Assembly: GCF_001536285.1 (NCBI RefSeq)
Contig: NZ_FAOZ01000003.1
Span: forward strand, 1-64,000
Reading direction: 5' to 3'
From: Parafrankia irregularis
GTDB lineage: Bacteria; Actinomycetota; Actinomycetes; Frankiales; Frankiaceae
Length of the DNA: 64,000 bases
Notes under the pieces: model-generated
Told to the model about the DNA's origin: nothing
Seen by the model: the letters and a program-made list of their open reading frames with translations, nothing else
Databases searched by the model: none
Shown here: piece by piece, positions 33,343 through 43,200 of the stretch
How positions within the stretch are numbered: position 1 is the stretch's first letter
Layout of the letters: the number at the start of each line of letters is the position of its first letter
Made by a program: the position numbers and the translations under genes

Positions 33343-35349
33343 GTGGTCGGTGTGTCGCAGTACACCCTGGGAGCGGGCCTCGTCCTTCCTGAGGACCGTG
33401 GCCTCTACTCCCTCGTCGACGACCGGGTGCGGGTCACCCCCGAACTGGTTGTCCTGAGCCGCCCGGCGGCGTCGGGCTGGCAGGACATCACCTACCGCGA
33501 GCTCGACGCCCACGCGCGCCAGGTCGCGGCGGTCCTGCTGCACCGGGGAGTCGGCGCGGGCGACCGCGTCGGCATCCTGGGCCGCACCAGCTACGAGTGG
33601 GTGGTGGCCGACCTCGCGGTGCTTGCGATCGGCGCGATCACCGTCCCGATCTTCCCGACCGCCTCCGCGGCCCAGATCGCCCACATCGTCGCCGATTCCG
33701 GGATGACGTGGTGCTTCGCCGAGACACCGGAGCATCAGGAGCTGGTGGCCGGCGCGGCGGCGGGCGCACTGCGGGAGGCGCCCTGGCCGCTGGCGGACCT
33801 CGACAGCCTGACGGCATCCGACGACACCGCCCACGCCGACGGCGAGGTGCCGGCCGCGGGCGACGGTGGCGCCGGCGAGTTCGAGCGGCGCCGCGGCGCC
33901 GTCCGCGCGGACTCGATCGCGACAATCGTCTACACCAGCGGAACCACCGGGATGCCCAAGGGCTGCATTCTCACCCACGGCAACCTGTTCGCGTCCGGCG
34001 CGAACACGGTCGAGCACACCGGCGGGCTGTGGCGCGTGTGGCGTCCGGAGCACACCGTCGGCACCGGTGCCGACGGAGACGGCACGGACGCCAGCGATGT
34101 CGTGACCGAGCAGGCCGCGACACTGCTCTGTCTGCCACTGGCGCACGTCTTCGGACGCACCATCCTGGTCGCCTGCCTGTACGCCGGGACCAGGACCGGG
34201 CTGCTCTCGGCCGTCACCGACCTGCTGCCCGCGATGGCCGGTTTCCGGCCGACCGTGCTGGCGCTCGTCCCGTACGGGCTGGAGAAGATCCGCAAGGGCC
34301 TGCGGGCAGCCGTCGACGCCGACACCGAGCTGGCCGCGGTCGCCGCGGGGCTGGCACAGGTCAGCACCGGCACCGGCACCGGCACCGGCACCGGCACCGG
34401 CACCGATGAGCCTGGCGGCCGCCCGGACGAAGCCCTGCTGGCCCGGGTCGGCGCCGTGTTCGGTGGGCGGCTGACCCACGTGATCAGCGGCGGCGCGTCG
34501 CTGGACAACACGACCGCGGCCTACTACCGCGGGCTCGGCGTGCACATCCTCAACTGTTACGGCCTGACCGAGGCCGCGACCGCCGTGACGGTCAACCAGC
34601 CCGAGACCAACCGGGTCGGCACCGTCGGCCAGCCCATCCCGGGAACGACCGTGGGCATCGCACCGGACGGCGAGGTGCTGGTCGCGGGCCCGAACGTCTC
34701 CCCCGGCTACTGGCGGACCGGCCAGGACCCGCTGAAGGCAGGCACAGACCCGCTGCAGGCGGGAACGGACCCGTCGAACCCCGACGCCGCCGGGCAGGAC
34801 GGCACCGACGCCGCGCCCCGCTGGCTGTACACCGGCGACCTGGGCCGGCTCGACGCCGACGGCTACCTCGTCATCACCGGCCGGCGTAAGGAGATCCTGG
34901 TCACCAGCGGTGGCAAGAACGTCACGCCGACCCTGCTCGAGGACCGGATGCGGTTGCACCCGCTGGTCGCCGACTGCATGGTCGTCGGCGAGGGCCGCCC
35001 TTTCGTCGCCGCGCTGGTGACGCTGGAGCCGGCGGTGCTGGCGAAGCTGGCCGCCGAGGCCGGCCTCGACCTCGGCACCGACCGGTGGTGGGAGCACCCC
35101 GCCCTGGCGGAGCGGCTGCGCGACGCGGTCGACGACACGAACAGCCTGGTCTCCCGCGCCGAGTCGATCCGGCGTATCCGGGTGCTGCCGACCCAGTTCA
35201 CCATCGCCGACGGCCATCTGACGCCCTCGATGAAGCTGCGCCGCGCACAGATCGAGGCCGCGTTCGCCGCCGAGATCGACGAGCTCTACACCGCCGCCCC
35301 CGAGCCGGCCGGCCCGGCGCCGACCGAACCGGCGACATCCGCCGCCTGA
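33343..35349 (+). CDS. long-chain acyl-CoA synthetase (FadD15/AMP-forming type)
   Basis: 668 residues. The A3 motif YTSGTTGMPKGCILTHGNL lies near residue 200, A5 is LNCYGLTEAATAV, A7 is YTGDLGRLDADGYLVITGRRKEILVTSGGKNVTP, and the C-terminal domain ends with LTPSMKLRRAQI. The long insertions and the VTSGGKNVTP segment are typical of actinobacterial long-chain acyl-CoA ligases that act on C16-C20 chains. GTG at 33343 is used; an in-frame GTG at 33352 with AGGTGG in front is equally plausible. A perfect six-copy CACCGG repeat (34365-34400) encodes a Thr-Gly run. First gene of the plus-strand operon that reaches the ACC genes; an AT-richer 230-bp leader precedes it. Confidence 0.9.
   Translation: MVGVSQYTLGAGLVLPEDRGLYSLVDDRVRVTPELVVLSRPAASGWQDITYRELDAHARQVAAVLLHRGVGAGDRVGILGRTSYEWVVADLAVLAIGAITVPIFPTASAAQIAHIVADSGMTWCFAETPEHQELVAGAAAGALREAPWPLADLDSLTASDDTAHADGEVPAAGDGGAGEFERRRGAVRADSIATIVYTSGTTGMPKGCILTHGNLFASGANTVEHTGGLWRVWRPEHTVGTGADGDGTDASDVVTEQAATLLCLPLAHVFGRTILVACLYAGTRTGLLSAVTDLLPAMAGFRPTVLALVPYGLEKIRKGLRAAVDADTELAAVAAGLAQVSTGTGTGTGTGTGTDEPGGRPDEALLARVGAVFGGRLTHVISGGASLDNTTAAYYRGLGVHILNCYGLTEAATAVTVNQPETNRVGTVGQPIPGTTVGIAPDGEVLVAGPNVSPGYWRTGQDPLKAGTDPLQAGTDPSNPDAAGQDGTDAAPRWLYTGDLGRLDADGYLVITGRRKEILVTSGGKNVTPTLLEDRMRLHPLVADCMVVGEGRPFVAALVTLEPAVLAKLAAEAGLDLGTDRWWEHPALAERLRDAVDDTNSLVSRAESIRRIRVLPTQFTIADGHLTPSMKLRRAQIEAAFAAEIDELYTAAPEPAGPAPTEPATSAA
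34365..34400. repeat. hexanucleotide microsatellite (CACCGG)6
   Basis: Six perfect copies of CACCGG, in frame, inside the acyl-CoA synthetase gene, giving an alternating Thr-Gly run near residue 345. Slippage would change length by two residues per unit without frameshift. Confidence 0.92.
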
Positions 35350-35440
35350 CCAGAGCCGCCGCCTGACCAGAGCCGCCGCCCGACCTGAACCAAAGGCCCC
35401 AGTCCTGTTCCACCCGCCTGTACGACGGGAGTTCCCAAGG

Positions 35441-36676
35441 ATGTACGACGTCATCGTGGTCGGTGCCCGCTGCGCCGGATCGCCGCTGGCCATGCTGCTG
35501 GCCCGCCAGGGCCACCGGGTCCTGGTCGTGGACCGGTCGACCTTTCCCAGCGACACCGTGTCGACCCACTACATGCACCAGACGGGGCTGGCCCGGCTGC
35601 GTGACTGGGGCCTGCTGGACCGGCTGATCGCCAGCGGGGTGCCGCCGATCCGCAACCTGACCTTCTACTACACCGGCATGCTCGTCGAGGGCTTCGCCGA
35701 CCCGATCGAGGGCATCGACGCGGTGTACTGCCCGCGGCGCACCGTCCTGGACAAGCTGCTGGTCGACGCCGCCCGCGAGGCCGGCGCCGAGGTGATCGAA
35801 GGCTTCACGGTCACCGACCTGCTGTTCGACGCCGGGCGGGTGACCGGCATCCGCGGGCAGGTCGGCGACGGGCCCGAGCAGGAGTTCCGCTCCGCGTTCG
35901 TGGTCGGCGCGGACGGTCGGACGTCCACCGTGGCGGACAAGGTCGGCGCCGACTTCTACAAGGTCGTGCCGGCGGAGGGCTTCATCTACTACTCGTACTT
36001 CGAGGGCCTGGACTGGGCGATGCAGCACCGGACCGGCCTCGGCGAGCAGCAGTTCGGCACCTGGCCGACGAACGACGGCCAGCACCTGCTGTCGATCATC
36101 CGGCCGCGCGCCGCCTTCAGCGAGTTCCGCGCCGACGTCGAGGGCAGCTTCCAGGCGATCTTCGACAACGTGCTGCCGGAGCTCGGCGAGGACCTGCGGG
36201 CCCGAGGCAAGCGGGTGGAGGAGTTCCGCCCGATGCGCTACCCGGACAACTACTACCGGCGCTCGAACGGGCCCGGCTGGGCGCTGGTCGGCGACGCCGG
36301 CTACCACAAGGACCCGTTCACCGGCTGGGGCATCACCGACGCCTTCCTGCAGGCGCAGCTGCTGGCCGACCGCCTGCACGCGGGCCTGGCCGGCGAGCGG
36401 ACGCTCGACGACGCCGCCGCCGAGTACGTCAAGATCCGTGACGAGGAGAGCCACGGGACGTTCGAGCTGACCTGCACGCTGTCCAAGCTCGTCCTGCCGC
36501 CCTTCCTGGACTCGGTCTTCAACGCCACCGCGGCCAGCCCCCGGTACATCAAGAAGTTCTTCGCCATGATCGCCGGCGGCGCCGACGGTCACGACTTCTT
36601 CGAGCGCGACAGCCTCGCCGAGCTTTACGAGGAGGTCGGGACGCCGGCCGACAAGCGCCTGCTGCCGGCCGCCTGA
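35441..36676 (+). CDS. FAD-dependent oxidoreductase (geranylgeranyl reductase/halogenase-like fold)
   Basis: 411 residues of the p-hydroxybenzoate-hydroxylase flavoprotein fold. The FAD-binding start is MYDVIVVGARCAGSPLAMLLARQG, the middle GxD region is FVVGADGRTSTVADKVG, and the second FAD contact is GWALVGDAGYHKDPFTGWGITDAFLQA. No tryptophan-halogenase WxWxIP motif is seen. In a lipid locus it may hydroxylate, epoxidise or saturate a chain. ATG at 35441; GGGAG is present but about 10 nt upstream. Lies 91 bp after the acyl-CoA synthetase gene. Confidence 0.84.
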   Translation: MYDVIVVGARCAGSPLAMLLARQGHRVLVVDRSTFPSDTVSTHYMHQTGLARLRDWGLLDRLIASGVPPIRNLTFYYTGMLVEGFADPIEGIDAVYCPRRTVLDKLLVDAAREAGAEVIEGFTVTDLLFDAGRVTGIRGQVGDGPEQEFRSAFVVGADGRTSTVADKVGADFYKVVPAEGFIYYSYFEGLDWAMQHRTGLGEQQFGTWPTNDGQHLLSIIRPRAAFSEFRADVEGSFQAIFDNVLPELGEDLRARGKRVEEFRPMRYPDNYYRRSNGPGWALVGDAGYHKDPFTGWGITDAFLQAQLLADRLHAGLAGERTLDDAAAEYVKIRDEESHGTFELTCTLSKLVLPPFLDSVFNATAASPRYIKKFFAMIAGGADGHDFFERDSLAELYEEVGTPADKRLLPAA

Positions 36677-36728
36677 GCCCGCGCCCGCTCCCGAGCCCGA
36701 GCCCCGCCACCCAGGAGGCGTCCCCCCG

Positions 36729-38000
36729 ATGACCACCGCCCCGGCCACGCGTCCACCCGCGCCCGCCGGCACGCCCGAGCCCGCCGGTTCGTCCCCGCCC
36801 GCGGGCCCGGGGGCCGACGTCGCCGAGCTCGCCCGGCGCACCCGTGCCTTCGTCGACGACCACGTCCTGCCCGTCGAACGCGAGCTGGTCGTGGCGGGCC
36901 GGCACATGGACGACGACGTCCGGGTCGACCTGCAGCGCGCCGCCCGCGCGGCCGGGGTGTTCGGGCCGCTCACCCCGGTCGGGCTCGGCGGGCTGGGCCT
37001 GTCCAACGCCGGCCTCGCCGAGGTGCTCGAGGCGGCCGGGCGCAGCCTGATCGGCCCGACCGCGGTCAACTGCGCCGCACCCGACGACGGCAACATGCAC
37101 CTGCTCGCCGCGGTGTGCACCCAGGCGCAGGCCGAGCGTTACCTGCACCCGCTGTTGCGCGGTGAGACCCGCTCCTCGATCGCGCTCACCGAGCCCGCGC
37201 CCGGCGCGGGCTCGGACCCGTCGATGGTCCGCACCAGCGCCGTCCCGGTCGACGGCGGCTGGGTCATCGACGGGGCGAAGCACTTCATCACCGGCGCCGA
37301 GGGCGCCGCGTTCACCATCTGCATCGCCCGCACCGAGGGCGGCACCACCATGTTCCTGGTCGACCAGGACAACCCGGGCCTGCGGGTCGGGCGCCGCATG
37401 CCGACCCTGGACCACAGCGCCGCGGGCGGGCACTGCGAGGTCACCTTCGCCGACTGCTTCGTCCCGGACGACGCCGTCCTCGGTGACGTCGGCGCCGGCC
37501 TGCGCTACGCCCAGGTGCGCCTCGCCCCGTCCCGGTTGGCGTTCTGCATGGCCTGGCTGGGCCTGGCCGCGCGGGCGCACGAGATGGCCGCCGCGTGGAT
37601 CACCGGCCGCTCCTCGTTCGGCCAGCGGATCTCCGACCACGGCATGGCGCAGGCGCACGTCGCCGACAACGAGATCGACATCGCCGCCGCGCGGGCGCTG
37701 GTGCGGTCGGTGGCGCGGGTCCTCGACGAGGAGGGCCTGGCCAGCTCCGGCGCCCGCCACGGCGCCGCGATCGCGAAGACGTTCGTCGCCGAGGCGGTGT
37801 GGCGGGTGCTCGACCGGGTGGTCCAGCTCTACGGCGGGCTCGGTATCTGCGAGGACCACCTGGTCGCCCGCTTCCTGGTCGAGGCCCGCGGGTTCCGTAT
37901 CTACGAGGGCTCGTCCGAGGTGCTGCGTGCCTCGATCGCCCGCCGGGTGCTGCGCGCGCACAGCAGCCCGGCTCCCATCAGCCCCGAGGAGGCCCGATGA
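36729..38000 (+). CDS. acyl-CoA dehydrogenase
   Basis: 423 residues with a Pro/Ala-rich first 35 residues. Seen: TEPAPGAGSDPSMV in the flavin-binding domain near residue 155, the ITGRSSFGQRISDHGMAQ loop, VQLYGGLGICEDHLVARFLVEARGFRIYEGSSEVLRASIARRVL at the C-terminus. The EGSSEV form is common in dehydrogenases acting on long or unusual chains. AGGAGG is about 10 nt before the ATG. Its stop overlaps the downstream thioesterase start. In this operon it could introduce or remove (as a reductase) a double bond in a CoA-bound intermediate; direction unknown. Confidence 0.87.
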   Translation: MTTAPATRPPAPAGTPEPAGSSPPAGPGADVAELARRTRAFVDDHVLPVERELVVAGRHMDDDVRVDLQRAARAAGVFGPLTPVGLGGLGLSNAGLAEVLEAAGRSLIGPTAVNCAAPDDGNMHLLAAVCTQAQAERYLHPLLRGETRSSIALTEPAPGAGSDPSMVRTSAVPVDGGWVIDGAKHFITGAEGAAFTICIARTEGGTTMFLVDQDNPGLRVGRRMPTLDHSAAGGHCEVTFADCFVPDDAVLGDVGAGLRYAQVRLAPSRLAFCMAWLGLAARAHEMAAAWITGRSSFGQRISDHGMAQAHVADNEIDIAAARALVRSVARVLDEEGLASSGARHGAAIAKTFVAEAVWRVLDRVVQLYGGLGICEDHLVARFLVEARGFRIYEGSSEVLRASIARRVLRAHSSPAPISPEEAR

Positions 38001-38563
38001 CATCGACATCCGCACCTGCCACGCCGCCCGCGACCCAGCCGGCCGGCGCCGGGGCCGGCGGATCCGGGCCGTTCTCCATCTTCGGCCCGGCGACGGCCGA
38101 TCCGTCGGCACCGGACTTCGCGCGGATCTGCGAGATCGCCAACGCGATCGTGCCGTTCCGCCGGTTCGTGGGCATTGACATCACCCAGGTGGACCCCGAC
38201 CACTCGGTCGTGGAGATCCCCGCCCGGCCCGATCTCACCAACCAGCTCGGCACCGTGCACGCGGGCGCGCTGTTCCTGGCCGCCGACCTCGCCGGGGCGG
38301 CCGCCGTCGCCGGGGCGATGGCGGCGCGGCTGAGCCGGTTCGAGAGCCTCGTCGTGCGCAACGCCCGCTCGTCCTTCCGCCGGCCCGCCCGCGGACGCAT
38401 CCGGGCGATCGGCATGGTCGACGAGCGGGAGGCGCGCCGCGTCCTCGCCGGTACCGGGCCCGAGCGGTTCGACCTCGACGTGCGCGCCGTGCTCTACGAC
38501 GACGACGACGTGATCGTGGCCCGCTTCGGCTTCGACTACGTCTGCGCGATCGGCGGCGACTGA
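37997..38563 (+). CDS. hotdog-fold thioesterase (PaaI/DUF4442-like)
   Basis: 188 residues; ATG overlaps the acyl-CoA dehydrogenase stop (ATGA). After a ~30-residue low-complexity N-terminus the hotdog core contains MDITQVDPDHSVVEIPA-like strand sequence and NQLGTVHAGALFLAADLAGAAAV, where the segment around HAG is the usual helix start of the fold. It may hydrolyse acyl-CoA or acyl-ACP intermediates or be a hydratase-like relative. Co-translated with the gene before it. Confidence 0.78.
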   Translation: MTSTSAPATPPATQPAGAGAGGSGPFSIFGPATADPSAPDFARICEIANAIVPFRRFVGIDITQVDPDHSVVEIPARPDLTNQLGTVHAGALFLAADLAGAAAVAGAMAARLSRFESLVVRNARSSFRRPARGRIRAIGMVDEREARRVLAGTGPERFDLDVRAVLYDDDDVIVARFGFDYVCAIGGD

Positions 38564-38565
38564 CC

Positions 38566-39555
38566 ATGGCCACCACCGAGTCGACGGCGTCATCACCGTC
38601 CCAGGCACATTCCCAGGCATCGGCGCAGACTCCGGCGCAGGGCTCGTCCGCCGAGAAGGTGGCCGTGCCGGTCGGCGGCGACGTCGTGCTGGGGCTGCGG
38701 ATCATGGCCCAGCCCGACCCGGCCGTGCCCGTGGTCGCGCTGCTGCCCGCGATGGCGCTGAAGGCGAAGTTCTACGTGCCGCTGGCGAAGGCGCTGTTCG
38801 GCGCCGGCCTGTCGGTGGTGCTGTGTGACCAGCGCGGCTACGGCGACAGCACCCCCGGCCTGCGCGAGCAGCCGAACTTCGGCTACCGCGAGCTGATCGA
38901 GGTCGACGTCCCGGCGGTCGTCACCACGATCCGCGCCCGTTTCCCCGAGGCTGCGCTGTACCTGTTCGGCCACAGCCTCGGCGGGCAGCTCGCGCTGTTC
39001 CACGCGGCGTCCGCGCCGGCCGGTGTCGCCGGCATCATCACCATCGGCACCGGCACGCCCTACTGGCGGGCCTTCGGACGCCGCAACTGGCTCGAGGCGT
39101 ACTGGAAGATCCAGACGATCGGTCTGGTCGCACGGCTGCGCGGCCACTGGCCGGGCGGGATGCTCATCGGCGGCGCGATGTCCGGCCAGGTCATGGTCGA
39201 CTGGGCGCGGCAGTCGCGGACGAGCTGGTGCCGGCCGCGCGGCTCGTCGCGCCGCCACGACGACGCGCTGCGGGCGCTGAGCCTGCCGGTGCTCGCGATC
39301 TCGCTCGACGACGACCGGCTCGGCCCCGCCTCGAACGTGGATTTCCTGTGCTCCCGGATGCCGGTCGCCCGGCTGACCCGCTGGCACGTCGTGGCGGCCT
39401 CGGGAGTCGAGAACCGGGACCACTTCGCGTGGATCAAGGACAGCGCGGTCATCGGGAAGGCCGCCGCGACCTGGATCGCCAGCGGCCGGCTGCCCGCCGC
39501 GGCCACCGCGGGCTCCGGCCCGGGCATCGGCGCGACCGACGGGGGTGGCCGGTGA
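38566..39555 (+). CDS. alpha/beta hydrolase
   Basis: 329 residues with an intact triad: nucleophile elbow LFGHSLGGQLAL near residue 140, acid in ISLDDDRLGPA, and His in GVENRDHFAW near residue 285. VVLCDQRGYGDSTPGL marks the first turn. Cytoplasmic serine hydrolase, perhaps a thioesterase or lipase acting on the synthase product. The first 30 residues are Ser/Ala/Gln-rich and not conserved. ATG at 38566 follows the previous stop by 2 bp; the next gene overlaps by 4 bp. Confidence 0.86.
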   Translation: MATTESTASSPSQAHSQASAQTPAQGSSAEKVAVPVGGDVVLGLRIMAQPDPAVPVVALLPAMALKAKFYVPLAKALFGAGLSVVLCDQRGYGDSTPGLREQPNFGYRELIEVDVPAVVTTIRARFPEAALYLFGHSLGGQLALFHAASAPAGVAGIITIGTGTPYWRAFGRRNWLEAYWKIQTIGLVARLRGHWPGGMLIGGAMSGQVMVDWARQSRTSWCRPRGSSRRHDDALRALSLPVLAISLDDDRLGPASNVDFLCSRMPVARLTRWHVVAASGVENRDHFAWIKDSAVIGKAAATWIASGRLPAAATAGSGPGIGATDGGGR

Positions 39556-40202
39556 CCCGGGCCCGGCTGACCGTGCTCGGCGACAGCTTCGCCGAGGGCC
39601 GCGGCGACCCGCGGCCGGACGGCTCGTACGGCGGCTGGGTGCCGCTGTTCGCCGACCTGTTCGCCGTCCCGCGCGGCGGCCACCGCAACCTCGGCACCCA
39701 CCAGGCCACCACATCCGACATCCTGCACCGGCAGGTCCCGGCCGCCCTGGTCAACAAGGCCACCATGATCGGCTTCATCGGTGGTGTGAACGACCTGGTC
39801 AGCGACTACGACCCCGATCGCTTCGCGCGCAACCTGGAGGCGATCCTGCGCCGGCTCGCCGGCCCGGACACCGTCCTGTTCACCGCCACCTACCCCGACA
39901 TCCCCGGCAACCTCGACATCCCCGCGCCGTTCCGGGCCCTGCTGCGCGACCGCTTCGCCCGCGCGAACGAGGACCTGACCCGGGCCGCCACGGCCGTCGG
40001 CGCGGTCTGCCTCGACATCGCGGCCGCGGCCGAATGGCGCGGGCCGGCGTTGTGGGATCCCGACGGGCTGCACCCGAACCCGCGCGGGCACCGCCACTTC
40101 GCCGACACCATGGCCGACTTCGTCGGCCTGCACACGGGCATGGCGCCGGTCGGGCGCGAACCCGTCGGCGCCGGCGCGGGGGCCGGCCTCCTGTCCTACT
40201 GA
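39552..40202 (+). CDS. SGNH/GDSL-family hydrolase
   Basis: 216 residues. Block I TVLGDSFAEGRGD has the catalytic Ser, block III is GFIGGVNDL (Gly-Asn), and block V DPDGLHPNPRGHRHFAD holds the Asp-His pair, so all catalytic elements are present. An esterase or acyl-transfer role on a lipid is likely. GTG at 39552 overlaps the alpha/beta hydrolase stop (GTGA). The last residues are duplicated: an 18-bp direct repeat spans the stop codon. Confidence 0.87.
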   Translation: MTRARLTVLGDSFAEGRGDPRPDGSYGGWVPLFADLFAVPRGGHRNLGTHQATTSDILHRQVPAALVNKATMIGFIGGVNDLVSDYDPDRFARNLEAILRRLAGPDTVLFTATYPDIPGNLDIPAPFRALLRDRFARANEDLTRAATAVGAVCLDIAAAAEWRGPALWDPDGLHPNPRGHRHFADTMADFVGLHTGMAPVGREPVGAGAGAGLLSY

Positions 40203-40226
40203 GCCCTGCTGTCCTACTGAGCCCTC
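40191..40226. repeat. 18-bp direct repeat spanning the SGNH stop codon
   Basis: CTGTCCTACTGAGCCCT followed by G or C occurs twice in tandem. The first copy contains the stop TGA (40200-40202); because the unit is 18 bp, the second copy is in frame and would repeat the last residues and the stop. Confidence 0.85.
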
Positions 40227-40275
40227 CCCCAGGCCATCCAGCGCCCCGCCCCCACCACCTGATGAAAGGTTCATC

Positions 40276-43200
40276 GTGCGCGAGAGCGGACCGCCCCGGC
40301 GACTCGCCGACACACCCATCGCCATCGTCGGCATGGCGGGTCTCTTCCCGCATGCCCGTGACGTCCGTGAGTTCTGGCAGAACATCGTCGACGCACGGGA
40401 CTGCATCGAGGACATCCCGGCCAGCCGCTGGAACATCGACGACTACTACGACGCCGATCCGACCCGGCCCGACCACACCTACTCCCGGCGTGGCGGCTTC
40501 GTCCCGGACGTCGACTTCGACCCGCTGGAGTTCGGCCTCCCGCCGAACCAGCTCGAGGTCACCAGCACCCTGCAGACCCTCAGCCTCGTCGTCGCCCGTG
40601 ACCTGCTGCGCGACGCCGGCGCCACCGACTCCACCTGGTACGACTCCGAGACCACCGGCGTGGTTCTCGGTGTCACCGGGCCGGTGCCGCTCATGCACCC
40701 GCTCGGCGCCCGGCTCACCACCCCGGTGCTGCGCGAGGTCGTGCGTGCCTGCGGGCTGACCGAGGACGACGCCCAGGCCATCGCCACCCGCTACGCCGAG
40801 GCCTTCGCGCCCTGGGAGGAGAACTCCTTCCCCGGCCTGCTCGCCAACGTCACCGCCGGGCGTATCGCGAACCGCCTCGGCCTCGGCGGCATGAACTGCA
40901 CCGTCGACGCCGCCTGCGCGGCATCGCTTTCCGCGGTGCGGATGGCGATCGCCGAGCTGGTCGACGGCCGCTCCGACATGATGATCGCCGGTGGTGCCGA
41001 CACCGAGAACTCGATCTTCGGATACATGTGCTTCAGCAAGACCCAGGCGCTGTCGAAGTCCGACCGCATCCGCCCGTTCGACGAGGGCGCCGACGGCACG
41101 CTGATCGGCGAGGGCGTCGGCATGATCGCCCTGCGCCGGCTGGCGGACGCCGAGCGCGACGGCAACCGGATCTACGCGGTCATCCGCGGGCTCGGCTCGT
41201 CCAGCGACGGCCGTTCGAAGAGCATCTACGCCCCGCGAGCCGAGGGCCAGGAGCGCGCGCTGCGGCGCGCCTACGCCGACGCCGACTGCTCGCCGGCGTC
41301 CGTCGAGCTGTTCGAGGCACACGCCACCGGCACCGCCGTCGGCGACCGCACCGAGCTGACCGCGCTGGACGGCGTCCTGCGCGCCGCCGCCGACGGGCAG
41401 GCCCACTTCGCCGCGATCGGCAGCGTCAAGTCGCAGATCGGCCACACCAAGGGCGCCGCGGGCACCGCCAGCCTGATGAAGCTGGCGCTCAGCCTCTACC
41501 AGAAGACGCTGCCCCCGACGATCAACGTCGAGCGCCCCAACGGCCCGCTCGCCGAGGATGCGACCCCGCTGTACGTGAACACCCGCACCCGGCCGTGGAT
41601 CCGCGACCCGCGCCGGCCGGTGCGCCGCGCCGCCGCCTCCGCGATGGGCTTCGGCGGGACGAACTTCCACGTCGTCCTGGAGGAGCACAGCGCGCTGCGC
41701 CCGGCGAACGGGATGGTGCACCGCACTGCCCGTGCCTGGGTGTGGCACGCCCCGGACCCGGCCGCGCTGCGCGCCGCGCTCGAGGCCGGCGCCGCCCCCA
41801 CCGACGGCCCCATCCCCGCCGACCATGCCCGGGTCGGGTTCGTGACCCCGGCCGGCGACCCGGACGGCGCCGAGCCTCGCCGGATCGCCCTCGCCCAGCT
41901 CGCCGCGTCCCCCGACGCCGAGCAGTGGACGCACCCCGCGGGCGTCTACTACCGCCGCCGCGCACTGGCGGACCTCCGCGTCGGCGCGCTCTTCGCCGGC
42001 CAGGGCAGCCAGTACCTGGAGATGGGCCTCGACGCCGTGCTCGGCGTGCCGACCGTCGGCCAGGCCCTCGACGACGCGAACGCCGTGTTCGACGGCGACG
42101 CCACCGCGCTGGCCGCGGTGATGTACCCGCCGCCGGTGTTCGACCCCGAGCTGCGCCAGGAGCAGGAGTCCCGGCTGCGGGCCACCCGGTACGCCCAGCC
42201 CGCCATCGGCGCGCTGTCGGTGGGCCAGTTCCGCTACCTGGCCGAGCTGGGCCTGGACTGCGCGGGCTACCTCGGCCACAGCTTCGGTGAGCTCACCGCC
42301 CTGTGGGCCGCCGGCGCGCTGACCGACGCCGACTTCTTCCGCCTCGCCCGCGCCCGCGGAGCCGCGATGGCCCCGCCCGACGCGCAGGCCTCCCCCGCCG
42401 AGGCGGCGAGCTCCGATCCCGGGACGATGGCCGCCGTCCAGGCCGGCCGCGAGGAGATCGAGCAGATCCTCGCCGACTTCCCCGACGTGGTCGTCTGCAA
42501 CCACAACGCCCCCGACCAGGTCGTCGTCGGCGGCGGCACGCAGGCCGTCGGCGAGGTTCTGGCCGAGCTGGCCCGGCGCGGCCTGACCGGCCGGCTGCTG
42601 CCCGTCTCCGCCGCGTTCCACACCCGCTACGTCGGGCACGCGGTGGACCGGTTCGCCGCGGACCTGGCCTCCGTCGAGATCGGGGCTCCGACCGCGCCGG
42701 TGTACGCCAACACGGCCGGCGCGAGCTACGGCACCGAGCCGGCGGCGAACCGCGCGGTTCTCGGCGGCCAGCTGCTGGCACCCGTCGACTTCGTCGCCGG
42801 TGTCCGCGCGATGCGCGCCGCCGGCTGCAACGTCTTCGTCGAGTTCGGCCCGAAGCAGGTGCTCGCCCAGCTGACCCGCCGCATCCTCGGCGACGAGCCG
42901 ATCGCGGTCGTCTCCACGGACGGCGGCCCGCTGCGCGACGGCGACGTCATGCTCAAGCAGGCCGCCGTGCAGCTCGCGGTGCTCGGCGTGGCGATCACCG
43001 ACATCAACCGGTACGACCCGGCCTCGCACGCCGAGGGCGGGCAGGCCGCCGCGCGCCGTGCCGCGATGACCATCACGCTCACCGGCGCCGAGTACATCCC
43101 CGACTCCCGCCGCGCGCTCTACAACGCCGGCCTCACCGACGGCTTCCGGGTCAGCGCGCTGGCGGCCCCCGCCGCCGCACCGGTCGCGGACGCCGCCGCG

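Noticed and set aside
33241-35556. Minus-strand open frame opposite the acyl-CoA synthetase
   Set aside because: No recognisable motifs; the plus-strand gene has all adenylation motifs.
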